Below are positions 1-9,066 of a stretch of 64,000 nucleotides of DNA, one piece after another; the first letter of the stretch is position 1, and every line of letters begins with the position of its first letter. The DNA is from Deinococcus aquiradiocola (lineage in GTDB: Bacteria > Deinococcota > Deinococci > Deinococcales > Deinococcaceae). A model generated the notes under the pieces. That model made no database searches. It saw only the letters and a list, made by a program, of their open reading frames with translations, and was not told the DNA's origin. Location of the stretch: NCBI RefSeq assembly GCF_014646915.1, contig NZ_BMOE01000005.1:62001-126000 (forward strand), written 5' to 3'. The position numbers were made by a program, and so were the translations under genes.

Positions 1-173
1 GCGGGGACGATGACACCCTACCGCGGCATCGGTTAAATATCGGATAACTGCCGTCCAGTGCACACTCCGCACCGCCCGGCGATCCTGGCGTGGTGCCGCG
101 TGCCCGCCCCGATCCAAACCGATGACACGGCGCAGACGCCCGTTTCATGCCCGCCCGGTACACTGGACGCACG

Positions 174-2111
174 ATGACGATCCGGGGCGAAGCGGAATTC
201 CAGCTCGGGCAGTTCACGGCCCTCCTGACCCTCCTGGAAGGCCGCATGGACCTGAACGCCGAGGAACTGTGCCTCGTGGGGCGGGCCGAACTGCGCTTCG
301 CGCGCTACGACGCGGCCGAACTGCACCTGCTGCGCGCCGCGCTGCTCGGCGCGCAGCACGCCAGCGTCGAGTATGCCGAGGTGCTGTTCGAGACGGGCCG
401 CACGGACGAGGCCGCCCGTCACCTCGCGCGCGCCCTGCCGGACCTGCAGGGCACCGAGCGTGGCCGCGCCCTGCACCTCCTGACGCGCCTGCACCTGCAC
501 CCGAACGTCCAGCCAGAACCGGAAGGCGGCGAGCCGCAGCATGAAGGTGCGTCCCCGGACCCTCACCGGCACGCCGCGCCCGCGCTGCTCCTGCTGGCCG
601 CCCGCGACGCGCAGGAGGCCGCGCAGTACTTCCTGCGGCGCGGCGAGGAGGAAGAGGCCGGGCAGGTCGCCGTCACGCTCGCCGAGATCAGCCTGCTCGG
701 CGGTGACCTCGACCGGGCCGAACGCCTGCTGCGCCTCGCACTGACCGTCCTGAACACCGCGCCCGACCCCGGCCCGCGCGGCCGCGCCCTGCTGCTCCTC
801 GTGCGGCTCTTCGACCTGCGCGGCGACGACCTCGCCGTGCAGGCCACCGTCGACGAACTGCAGGCCCTCCTGACGCTGGAAGGCACCGTCCGCGTGCGCC
901 TCGCGTGGCAGGTCCTTCAGGCGGAACGCTGCGCCCTGAAAGGCGACTGGGACGCCCTCGACCGCGAGACGCAGGGCGCACTGCCGCTCGCCGCGTCCCT
1001 GCAGGACCCCCTCGCGCTCGGCCGCCTGCACCTCGCGCGCGCCGAGGGCCAGATCCGGCGCGGCCCGCCCGCAGACGCGGCGCCCGCCGCCGCCGTCCGG
1101 CACCACGCGGGCATCATCACCGAACTGGCGCGCGTGCCGCTCGCGCACGACCCGCACCTCTGGGCACTGGAAGGCCGCGCCGCCCTGCACCGCCACGACC
1201 TGGACCTCGCCGTGCCCAGACTGCAGGCCGCCACGTCCGCCTTCCGGCGCAGCGGAAGGCCGCTCGACGAACTGCGCGCCGCGCTCGACCTCGCCGCGTG
1301 CCACGCCGCCGCCCAGGACGCGGCCGCCATGACCGCCGCCCTGCAGGCCGCCCTGCCGCGCCTGCTGCGCCTGCAGGAACGCCGCGCGCTGCGCGCCCTG
1401 GTCGAAGCGCACCACGACCTGCTGCAGGACGCCTGCCAGGACCCGCGCCTCGCGCCGCACGTGCAGGCCCTGATGGACGCCGCCGACACGCAGCGCCAGT
1501 GGGTGCTGCCGCTGCGCGTCCTGACGCTCGGCGAGCAGCACGTCATGCGGCGCAGCCAGACGCTGCCGCTCCGGACGGCCGTGCCGCTCCTCGCGTACCT
1601 GCACCTGCACCCGGGCAGCACCCGCCGCGACATCCAGCTGGCCCTCTTCCCCGACCGTCCGCCCGGCGCGGCCCTGAGCGCCGTGAAGCTCGCCATTCAC
1701 GCGCTGCGCCGCGAGCTCGGCCCGGACGCCGTGGAGACCAGCGGCCCGTACCGCGACAAACGCTACCGGCTCGGCCCGGACCCGCAACTGCAGTTCGACA
1801 CGGCCGCCCTCGACCAGGCGCTGCAGATGCAGGACGTGAGTCGCGCCCTGCACGTGTACGCCGGACCGTTCCTGCCGTTCCACGGCGAAGGCGAATGGGT
1901 GGAGGCGCAGCGTGCCGAGCAGCTCGGGAACCTCAAGCTGCTCGTCCGCAACCGCATCGACTTCTGCCTGCGCCTCGACGACTGGGGCAACGCCCGCCTC
2001 ATCTGCCAGGAATTCATGACGCGCGACCCCGACGACCTCGACGCGCCCCGCTGGCTGGACGAGATCCGGCAGCGGTCCGAGGTGATCCTGCAGCACACCG
2101 CGTCCGGCTGA
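174..2111 (+). CDS. TPR protein with C-terminal winged-helix/BTAD regulator module
   Basis: Cytoplasmic 645-aa protein. Residues about 1-440 are Leu/Ala-rich paired helices of TPR character. From about residue 443 a winged-helix DNA-binding segment appears (region with LLAYLHLHPG and ALHALRRELG-like spacing), followed by a bacterial transcriptional activator domain (BTAD, about 540-640). That order is the reverse of classic SARP regulators, which carry the DNA-binding domain first. The ATG at 174 is chosen over an in-frame ATG at 147 because TACACT (159-164) lies 9 nt upstream, a leaderless-type start. The gene runs alone before def. The regulated genes cannot be told from the sequence. Family call is fairly safe, function inferred. 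Confidence 0.75.
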   Translation: MTIRGEAEFQLGQFTALLTLLEGRMDLNAEELCLVGRAELRFARYDAAELHLLRAALLGAQHASVEYAEVLFETGRTDEAARHLARALPDLQGTERGRALHLLTRLHLHPNVQPEPEGGEPQHEGASPDPHRHAAPALLLLAARDAQEAAQYFLRRGEEEEAGQVAVTLAEISLLGGDLDRAERLLRLALTVLNTAPDPGPRGRALLLLVRLFDLRGDDLAVQATVDELQALLTLEGTVRVRLAWQVLQAERCALKGDWDALDRETQGALPLAASLQDPLALGRLHLARAEGQIRRGPPADAAPAAAVRHHAGIITELARVPLAHDPHLWALEGRAALHRHDLDLAVPRLQAATSAFRRSGRPLDELRAALDLAACHAAAQDAAAMTAALQAALPRLLRLQERRALRALVEAHHDLLQDACQDPRLAPHVQALMDAADTQRQWVLPLRVLTLGEQHVMRRSQTLPLRTAVPLLAYLHLHPGSTRRDIQLALFPDRPPGAALSAVKLAIHALRRELGPDAVETSGPYRDKRYRLGPDPQLQFDTAALDQALQMQDVSRALHVYAGPFLPFHGEGEWVEAQRAEQLGNLKLLVRNRIDFCLRLDDWGNARLICQEFMTRDPDDLDAPRWLDEIRQRSEVILQHTASG

Positions 2112-2191
2112 AGCGGCCAGCGGCCCTGTTCCCGACAACCGTCAGCGCACTTCCGAAAGAGGAGAGGCGGATGCTCTAAAGTAACGACATT

Positions 2192-2836
2192 GTGTCCGAG
2201 ACCTCCACTCACCCCATCTACCCGATCCGGCTGTACGGCGACCCCGTCCTGCGCCGCAAGGCCCGCGCCATCCAGAGCGTGCAGGCACCCGTCAGCATCC
2301 CCGGCTTCGCGCCGCAGACGCTCCGGCAGGTGTCCGACCAGATGATGGAAACCATGTTCGAGGCGCGCGGCGTGGGCCTCGCCGCCCCGCAGATCGGGCT
2401 GGGCCTGCGCATGTTCGTCGCCGCCGAATACGAGGACGACGAGGAAGAAGGCAGCGACGCGCCCCTCAGGAGCCGCGTGCTGCGCACCTACACCATGATC
2501 AACCCCGTCCTGAAACCCATCGACAAGCGCAAGGACGACAGCTACCAGGAAGGCTGCCTCAGCATTCCCGGCATCTACGAGGAAGGCGTGAAGCGCGCCC
2601 GTGCCGTCCGCGTCGACTACACCGACCTCGACGGGCAGACGCAGACCATCGAGGCCGAAGACTACCTCGCGCGGATCTTCCAGCACGAGAACGACCACCT
2701 GGACGGCGTGTTCTTCCTGGACCGCCTGCCGCCCGAAGTGACCGAGGAGTACCGCAAGGACCTGCTCGCCATGCAGCGCCAGTCGCGCGAGTACCTGCGG
2801 ACCCTCGAACTGAACGAACGTCAGGGCCGGGCGTGA
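2192..2836 (+). CDS. def: Peptide deformylase
   Basis: Removes the N-formyl group from nascent proteins in the cytoplasm. All three family motifs are present: GVGLAAPQ at residues 60-67, EGCLSIPG with metal ligand C122, and QHENDHLDG with metal ligands H165 and H169 and catalytic E166. At 214 aa it is longer than the usual 165-185 because of an acidic insertion (EYEDDEEEGSD, residues 79-89) between motifs 1 and 2 and a C-terminal helix. The start is GTG at 2192, with TAAAGT about 9 nt upstream. Its stop overlaps the fmt start by 4 nt, so the two are translationally coupled, the common def-fmt arrangement. Confidence 0.96.
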   Translation: MSETSTHPIYPIRLYGDPVLRRKARAIQSVQAPVSIPGFAPQTLRQVSDQMMETMFEARGVGLAAPQIGLGLRMFVAAEYEDDEEEGSDAPLRSRVLRTYTMINPVLKPIDKRKDDSYQEGCLSIPGIYEEGVKRARAVRVDYTDLDGQTQTIEAEDYLARIFQHENDHLDGVFFLDRLPPEVTEEYRKDLLAMQRQSREYLRTLELNERQGRA

Positions 2837-3777
2837 CGGGCGGGCCGAAGGTCGCGTTCTTCGGCTCTCCCGCCTTCGCCGTCCCCGTGCTGGACGCCAT
2901 CCGGGAGGCGTTCGAGGTGGTGCTCGTCGTCACGCAGCCCGACAAGCCGGTCGGGCGCGGCCTGCGCCTCACGCCGCCCCCCGTCGCCGCGCACGCCGCC
3001 ACGCTCGGCCTGCCGCTCGCCCAGCCCGCCCGCCTGCGCGGTAACAGCGACTTCGCCGCGCAGCTGCGGGACAGCGGCGCGGACGTGGCCGTCACCTGCG
3101 CGTACGGCAAGATCCTGCCCGCCGACCTGCTCGCCGTGCCCCGCCACGGCTTCCTGAACACGCACACCAGCCTCCTGCCGCGCCTGCGCGGCGCGGCCCC
3201 CATCCAGTGGGCCATCATCGGCGGGGAACGCGTGACCGGCACCACCATCATGCAGACGGACCCCGGCATGGACACCGGCCCCATCCTGCTGCAGCAGGAA
3301 CTCGCGGTGCAGCCGCACTGGACTGCGCCGGACCTCGCGGACGCCCTGCAGGCGCAGGCCAGCACCCTGATCGTGCAGGCCCTGCACGCCCTGGGGCAGC
3401 TGACGCCCACCCCGCAGGACGACGCGCTCGCCACGCACGCCCCCATGCTCAGCAAGGCGGACGGCGACGTGCGCTGGCACGACCCCGCGGCCGCCGTGTA
3501 CGACCGTTACCGCGGCGTGTACGCGTGGCCGCAGACGACCGCCACCTTCGCCGGGAAGCGCGTCAAGCTGAACGCCGTCCGTCCCGCCGCCGGGCAGGGC
3601 CAGCCGGGCGAGGTGCTGGAGGTGACGGCGGACGGCGTGACCGTCGCGTGCGGCGAGGGCGCCGTGCTGCTCGTCACGGTGCAGCCGGAGAGCCGTAAAC
3701 CCATGCCGGCCGCCGACTGGTGGCGCGGCACGAACGCCCGCCCCGGCGACCGCTTCGACACCGGCACGCCCGCCTGA
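2833..3777 (+). CDS. fmt: Methionyl-tRNA formyltransferase
   Basis: Transfers a formyl group from 10-formyl-THF to Met-tRNAfMet for translation initiation. The formyltransferase domain shows the catalytic triad N109, H111 and D147 (in FLNTHTSLLP and GMDTGP) and the SLLPRLRGAAPIQWAI signature at 113-128. A C-terminal OB-like domain follows from about residue 205. Length 314 aa is normal. The GTG start sits inside the def stop region (4-nt GTGA overlap). With def upstream it forms a formylation/deformylation operon. Confidence 0.96.
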   Translation: MTGGPKVAFFGSPAFAVPVLDAIREAFEVVLVVTQPDKPVGRGLRLTPPPVAAHAATLGLPLAQPARLRGNSDFAAQLRDSGADVAVTCAYGKILPADLLAVPRHGFLNTHTSLLPRLRGAAPIQWAIIGGERVTGTTIMQTDPGMDTGPILLQQELAVQPHWTAPDLADALQAQASTLIVQALHALGQLTPTPQDDALATHAPMLSKADGDVRWHDPAAAVYDRYRGVYAWPQTTATFAGKRVKLNAVRPAAGQGQPGEVLEVTADGVTVACGEGAVLLVTVQPESRKPMPAADWWRGTNARPGDRFDTGTPA

Positions 3778-3894
3778 CCCGGATGCTGGTCCATGCGCGG
3801 CATTCCTGATCTGCAGGCTGACCCGCGCGCGGCATTAACGTCACCGAAAGTGCGGGCGGGTGCGCCCGCCCGCCCCGTCCCGTAGCCTGAGCGT

Positions 3895-4224
3895 ATGACC
3901 AGACGCGACGACGAAGTGGAAGGCATTCCCGGCGAAGTGGTGGACGAAGGCACCACCGGCGAACTCCTGCAGGACAAGAACGCCGCCGAGGACATCCTGC
4001 GGTCCGATGCCGAGCAGGACGACCACAACGCCAACGACCAGCCCGGCTTCGACGACGGCCGCCTGGGCGGCTCGGACGGCGAGGACCGCCAGGGCGAACC
4101 GAACAACGAGGACGGGTACAGCGACCTCGGCGGCGACGAGGACGGCGGTGAGGGCACGCGCCGCAGCGGCGGCATCGACGGCGGCCCCGCCCGCAAGACC
4201 CCCCTGCCCGGCGACCGCAAGTAG
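3895..4224 (+). CDS. Small highly acidic, Gly-rich protein (hydrophilin-like), unknown function
   Basis: I do not recognise a family. The 109-aa protein has, by hand count, 31 Asp/Glu and 21 Gly, no Cys or Trp, and almost no hydrophobic stretch, so it should be intrinsically disordered. This composition resembles hydrophilins and acidic LEA-like proteins, which would suit a desiccation-tolerant genus, but that is inference. ATG at 3895 follows TAGCCT (3883-3888) by 6 nt, a leaderless-type start that supports real expression. A strong terminator hairpin follows at 4261-4297. Confidence 0.7.
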   Translation: MTRRDDEVEGIPGEVVDEGTTGELLQDKNAAEDILRSDAEQDDHNANDQPGFDDGRLGGSDGEDRQGEPNNEDGYSDLGGDEDGGEGTRRSGGIDGGPARKTPLPGDRK

Positions 4225-4260
4225 GACGGACTCCGGCCGATCACACGACCGGCAACAGAC

Positions 4261-4297
4261 AAGACGGAACGGCCCTGATACGGGGCCGTTCCGTCTT
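4261..4297 (+). terminator. Intrinsic terminator hairpin
   Basis: A perfect 15-bp stem (AAGACGGAACGGCCC at 4261-4275 with its complement at 4283-4297) encloses a 7-nt loop. It ends the transcript of the acidic protein gene. The 3' T-run is weak, as is usual in this GC-rich sequence. Confidence 0.8.
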
Positions 4298-4321
4298 CGC
4301 TCGTCTCGCCTCGGGCCGGGC

Positions 4322-4620
4322 TATACGGGTTTGATACGCACTCCGATTGAATCCCGCGGTGTTTGCGGGTTCAATCCGACCAACGGGAGAAGGATCCAGG
4401 ACGTGTTCCGGGCGATGGACGTGCAGGCGGCGCGTTCCCGACTGTACGGGAATTGGACGGAACACGTATGATCGATTCCAGGGACGCCGGGAACAGCAAA
4501 GGCATCCGTTCCTGGGCAGGACAGCGCCCTGCAGGACGCCTGCCCGCTTCCACCTCCTCAACACCGTACTTGTTGGTGCCCTTGTCGCTCGGCTGAACTC
4601 CAAAAGTTCAGATCAAAACC
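4322..4620. repeat. Composite interspersed repeat (modules A and B), copy R1
   Basis: Roughly 300 bp without a gene. It opens with TATACGGGTTTGAT and closes with GATCAAAACC, the family termini. It contains a 12-bp hairpin (4345-4357 with 4365-4376), an inverted B module (about 4470-4510, GCCGGGAACAGC and neighbours) and an A module (about 4562-4620, with GGCTGAACT and AGTTCA making a hairpin). Matching modules occur at 25060-25185, 32622-32745 and 41688-41742. R1 ends 4 bp before the left 137-bp element. Short forward ORFs here have no coding support. Confidence 0.75.
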
Positions 4621-4624
4621 AGAT

Positions 4625-4761
4625 TATTGATACCGGCAGAAATCCGAGCCGACGAGAATCGGAATGATGAGAGCGACCTTCCGCTCTCAACACATTTGGG
4701 AGGTTGATATGTCTGTGGTCGCTGCCAAGCGAAGTGACCTCAATCTATGCCGGTATCAATA
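4625..4761. mobile_element. MITE-like 137-bp element, left copy
   Basis: Begins with TATTGATACCGGCA (4625-4638) and ends with its exact reverse complement (4748-4761), giving 14-bp terminal inverted repeats. It carries an internal hairpin (GAGAGCG with CGCTCTC) and no ORF of note. A second copy of the same length and direction lies at 5677-5813, with 11 differences by hand count (about 92% identity). Short length, inverted ends and repetition are typical of non-autonomous elements. No transposase is present in the window. TA at the outer ends would fit a TA-target element, which is inference. Confidence 0.8.
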
Positions 4762-4952
4762 GAGTGTGCACAGGAACCTGCGTTGAGGCGTGTACCCTAT
4801 AGTGGGTGCTATCACCACAGGGTTCGCGCCTTTGAACCGTCATTTGGACGGCGAATTTCACAGTATTATTCTACACTGTAACCGAGAATGAACCGGACAG
4901 TACAATACATCCTACAGTTAAAACATTTCTAGATCCGCAAAAGTGAGACGTA
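4762..4952. other. AT-rich upstream region of the cassette gene
   Basis: About 190 bp of base composition unlike the rest of the window. It holds CCCTATAGTGGG (around 4795), a small hairpin (CCGTC/GACGG near 4835) and an inverted repeat ACAGT-N10-ACTGT (4860-4879) that could be an operator. No -35/-10 pair is clear enough to assign. Confidence 0.4.
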
Positions 4953-5612
4953 ATGATAAAAGTCATGTGGGAAGTAAAAAAACTTACCTCGAAATCGATT
5001 ATTATCGGCTCAATCGGAGGTCTTCCCAATCTCAAACGCCCGAGGGAATATCCAGTATGCAAAATATGCGGCGAAGATCTAGTATATTATTTTACATTCA
5101 ATATCGACCATATACAAACAGGAATCTTCTTTAGTGTATTTTATTGCATTAAATGCACCGGTAATACGACTCCAGACCTCCCTACAAGTCTTAACTCGCG
5201 AGTCAGTTATGAAGAATGTTCTGACTTGCAGCGTGAATACAGAATATTTTTCCATCCAAACGAGGAATGGATAGGGAGTATTGTTTCACCTCTGGTTCCT
5301 GCGACAATATATGGAAGTCATTCAAGACTACTTAGTTGGGCTCAAAGTCATATGGCTGGTCGCCCGTCTGACGCAGAGTTGTCCCAAAATGAACCGGGAG
5401 TATTTATGCTTCAAATACGAGAACCCGTGGGGCTAAAATTTCCGGTTATAAAAGATTCTCCAAATCAACAAGCGTATGTATTATTTTCTGACGATGAGGA
5501 GTTTCCGTACAGAGGATATTATACCTTTATTAATGAGATACCCGCATATTTTTATGCATCTGTCTCTAAAGATAATGAAATGTGCGGATTTATTATCACC
5601 GGGCGCTTTTGA
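4953..5612 (+). CDS. Unknown AT-rich cassette protein with two CxxC pairs (possibly DUF1963/YwqG-like)
   Basis: 219 aa with no confident family. The N-terminus carries IGGLPNLKRPREYPVCKICGEDLVYYF-type sequence, split here as GGLPNL then YPVCKICG (about 38-41), and a second CIKC about 27 residues later, so a zinc ribbon is plausible. The GG-P then Pro-Cys-x2-Cys order resembles DUF1963/YwqG proteins, some of which are immunity proteins for toxins, but the match is weak. Codon use is AT-rich, unlike every neighbour, which indicates transfer. The start is ATG at 4953 (alternative at 4965), with only a weak GTGAG upstream. The gene sits alone between two 137-bp elements. Confidence 0.6.
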   Translation: MIKVMWEVKKLTSKSIIIGSIGGLPNLKRPREYPVCKICGEDLVYYFTFNIDHIQTGIFFSVFYCIKCTGNTTPDLPTSLNSRVSYEECSDLQREYRIFFHPNEEWIGSIVSPLVPATIYGSHSRLLSWAQSHMAGRPSDAELSQNEPGVFMLQIREPVGLKFPVIKDSPNQQAYVLFSDDEEFPYRGYYTFINEIPAYFYASVSKDNEMCGFIITGRF

Positions 5613-5676
5613 AGTAAACAAGTACAACTTTTTAGGGCTGCGCAAGATATTGCGCGGGGACGGCCAGGACGACGCT

Positions 5677-5813
5677 TATTGATACCGGCAGAGACCCGAG
5701 TCGACGAGAACCGGAATAATGAGAGCGACCTTCTGCTCTCAACACATTGGGGAGGTCGATATGTCTGTGGTCGCTGCCAGGTGAAGTGACCTCAATCTAA
5801 GCCGGTATCAATA
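5677..5813. mobile_element. MITE-like 137-bp element, right copy
   Basis: Same length and orientation as the left copy, with TATTGATACCGGC (5677-5689) and its complement GCCGGTATCAATA (5801-5813) at the ends. The last bases read on the minus strand as TAT TGA, so the element provides the final Tyr codon and the stop codon of the aldo/keto reductase gene. Together with 4625-4761 it brackets a 1.19-kb composite cassette. Confidence 0.8.
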
Positions 5814-6812
5814 TTCGGCGGGGGCGTACCAGTTGCGGTCCCAGCGGTGCCGGTACAGCTTCTGGAGCTGCGTGTCGCTCAGGCCCTTGCCGTCGGCGAG
5901 TGCGGCGTTGCGTTCCACGTTGCGTACGGAGCGCATGCCGACGATGACGGTGCTGACGGCCGGGTGGCTCAGCACGAAGCGCAGGGCGGTGGCGGGCAGG
6001 TCGGCCGTGCCGATGCCGAGGTCCTGTTCGATGGCGCGCAGGTGGCCCTGCAGCTCCTCCTTGCGGTTCCCGCCGAAGTACACGTTGCGGAAGTCGTCGG
6101 CGTCGAAGGTGGTGTCCGGCGTGATGTTGCCGCTCAGGGAGCCTTCGTCGAGGGCGACGCGGACGATCACGCCGACGCCGTGCGCGCGGCAGGCGTCGAG
6201 CAGGCGGTCCTGGGGCGTCTGGTCGAAGACGTTGTAGATGACCTGCACCGTCTCGACGACGCCCGCCTCGACGGCCCGGACGGCGTTGTCCGGCTGGTGG
6301 TCGTTGATGCTGATGCCGAAGTGCCGGATCTTGCCGTCGCGTTTGAGTTGCGTGACGGCGTCCTGCCAGTCGCCCTGACCGAGCCAGCTGTCGTCCCAGA
6401 CGTGGAACTGCTGCACGTCGAGGGTGGTCATGCCGAGGTTGGCGAGGCTGGTGTCGGTGCTGGCGATCACGTACTCACCGGGGAAGACGTCCTGCACGCT
6501 GCTGCCCGGCTGGGCGGGCCAGATGCGGTTCTTGGGGGGGATCTTGCTGGCGACGAGCGTGCCGGGGTTGGCGCGGGCGACCTGTCCGACGAGCTGTTCG
6601 CTGTGGCCTTCGTTGTAGGCGAGGGCGGTGTCGATGAAGTTGCCGCCGAGGTCGATGTAGCGCTGCAGGGCGCGGGTGCTTTCCTGGTCGTCCGCGCCGA
6701 CCCACTGGGTGCCGCCGATGCCCCAGGCGCCGTAGCCGACCTCTGAGACCATCAGGCCGGTCTTGCCGAGGGGGCGTCTGAACATGCTTGCGGTGGGGTC
6801 GGGGGTGGTCAT
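5808..6812 (-). CDS. Aldo/keto reductase
   Basis: NADPH-dependent carbonyl reductase of the TIM-barrel AKR family, substrate unknown. The catalytic tetrad is visible: D61, Y66, K90 and H137 ([13 protein letters not shown] and FHVWD). 334 aa from the ATG at 6812. An upstream in-frame ATG at 6848 would add 12 residues of non-conserved sequence, and one at 6785 is also possible. The stop codon lies in the terminal repeat of the adjacent 137-bp element, so the original C-terminus may have been changed by insertion. Confidence 0.9.
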   Translation of the reverse strand: MTTPDPTASMFRRPLGKTGLMVSEVGYGAWGIGGTQWVGADDQESTRALQRYIDLGGNFIDTALAYNEGHSEQLVGQVARANPGTLVASKIPPKNRIWPAQPGSSVQDVFPGEYVIASTDTSLANLGMTTLDVQQFHVWDDSWLGQGDWQDAVTQLKRDGKIRHFGISINDHQPDNAVRAVEAGVVETVQVIYNVFDQTPQDRLLDACRAHGVGVIVRVALDEGSLSGNITPDTTFDADDFRNVYFGGNRKEELQGHLRAIEQDLGIGTADLPATALRFVLSHPAVSTVIVGMRSVRNVERNAALADGKGLSDTQLQKLYRHRWDRNWYAPAEY

Positions 6813-6865
6813 GTTCCTTCTGTAGCCCGCAGGGTGTGCGGGGGGCAAGCCCTGTTTCCTTCATC

Positions 6866-6881
6866 AATTACAAGCGTAATT
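6866..6881. promoter_or_regulatory. Operator-like palindrome AATTAC-N4-GTAATT
   Basis: Perfect inverted repeat lying 17 bp upstream of the homocitrate synthase -35 box. A related half-conserved site, TTGAC-N4-GTAA, lies at 6898-6910 over the -35 box, and the two centres are 31 bp apart, about three helical turns. Such placement fits a dimeric repressor acting on this promoter or on the divergent aldo/keto reductase. The protein is unknown. Confidence 0.5.
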
Positions 6882-6897
6882 TTTTATTCCGCTTTAC

Positions 6898-6927
6898 TTG
6901 ACGTTTGTAAGTGTCTGGCGCTAGAGT
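6898..6927 (+). promoter_or_regulatory. Promoter of homocitrate synthase gene
   Basis: TTGACG (6898-6903) and TAGAGT (6922-6927) are separated by 18 bp, close to the sigma-70-type consensus. The -35 box overlaps the second operator-like repeat. Expected transcript start near 6934, leaving a leader of about 60 nt with a good ribosome binding site. Confidence 0.75.
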
Positions 6928-6929
6928 GA

Positions 6930-8156
<1,227 letters not shown>

Positions 8157-8214
8157 AGGGTGCGCCCACACGTGACGCCGTGAACCGTACCCCTGCACGC
8201 GACATACTGCCCGC

Positions 8215-9048
8215 GTGAACGACCACCCCGCCCCCTACCGCGTCCTGTCGCCCGCCCGCGTGCCGGGCGGCAAGACCGTCACCGTATTCCCCGACGTGCA
8301 CGGCGACCTGCAGGCCCGCGCCGCCGCTGCGGGCACGCCCCTGAGCGTCTTCGTGCAGCACGTCAACGTCTCGGACGTCGTGCTGCGCGTGTTCACGCCC
8401 GACCGCGAGAAGGGCGACAGCGACAGTGGCGCCCTCGCGGCCCTCTCGTGGCTGTTCGGACGGCAGGAGATCGGTGACCTGACGGACGTCACCATGGGCG
8501 GCGACACCACGCCCGCCCAGATGTGCGGCGGCGAGTGGCTGCTGCGCCAGGGCGACCCGCAGGTCCAGCCGCAGGACGTGCCGGACCTCGCCCACCTGCT
8601 CGGCCTGCAGGCCGCCGGACCCGCGCACGTGGCCCGCATCGCCCGCCCGAACCTCGCCGTGGCCCTGCCCGGCCTCCCCGACCTGCAGCGGGCCGCGCCC
8701 CACCCGGACGCCGTCCGGCAGCTGGGCGAGGCGACCGGCACGACCGGCCTCATCCTGTACGTGCCGGGCGGCGCGGCAGACCTGGGGCGCGCCGACGTCA
8801 GCTTCCGCGCCTTCGGGCCGCTGCGCGGCTTCACGGAGGACGCCGCCAGCAGCAACATGCTCGCCTGCCTCGTCGGGGTGCTCGGCGCGCGTGGGCTGCT
8901 CCCAGAAGGGAACCTCCTCACCGCGCACCAGCTGCGCCCCGGCCAGCCCGCCCGCCTGCAGGCGCAGTACGTCGCCACGCCGGACGGTGCGGAAGGCGTC
9001 TGGGTGGGCGGCACCGCCCGCCGCGAGGACGCAGGGGCCGACACCTGA
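8215..9048 (+). CDS. PhzF-family isomerase-like protein
   Basis: 277 aa with the two-lobed PhzF diaminopimelate-epimerase fold signatures: RVFTPDREKGDSDSGALAAL in the first half and a glycine-rich EDAASSNMLACL near residues 216-227, corresponding to the EDPxTGSA motif. The conserved residues are altered compared with the PhzF protein at 14008-14835, so substrate and activity are open. GTG at 8215 follows CATACT (8203-8208) by 6 nt, a leaderless-type start. It converges on the lipase gene with only 18 bp between stops. Confidence 0.75.
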   Translation: MNDHPAPYRVLSPARVPGGKTVTVFPDVHGDLQARAAAAGTPLSVFVQHVNVSDVVLRVFTPDREKGDSDSGALAALSWLFGRQEIGDLTDVTMGGDTTPAQMCGGEWLLRQGDPQVQPQDVPDLAHLLGLQAAGPAHVARIARPNLAVALPGLPDLQRAAPHPDAVRQLGEATGTTGLILYVPGGAADLGRADVSFRAFGPLRGFTEDAASSNMLACLVGVLGARGLLPEGNLLTAHQLRPGQPARLQAQYVATPDGAEGVWVGGTARREDAGADT

Positions 9049-9066
9049 ACCGGGGACCCGTCCGGG

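Noticed and set aside
33..2138. 701-aa open frame on the minus strand opposite the BTAD regulator
   Set aside because: High-GC shadow ORF with no recognisable domain; the plus-strand gene has clear motifs and a promoter.
4345..4376. GGTTCAATCC-type T-arm-like hairpin suggesting a tRNA
   Set aside because: No acceptor, D or anticodon arm can be folded around it; it belongs to repeat R1.
4625..5813. Complete insertion sequence or prophage island
   Set aside because: No transposase, integrase or phage gene is present; only a single cargo-like ORF.
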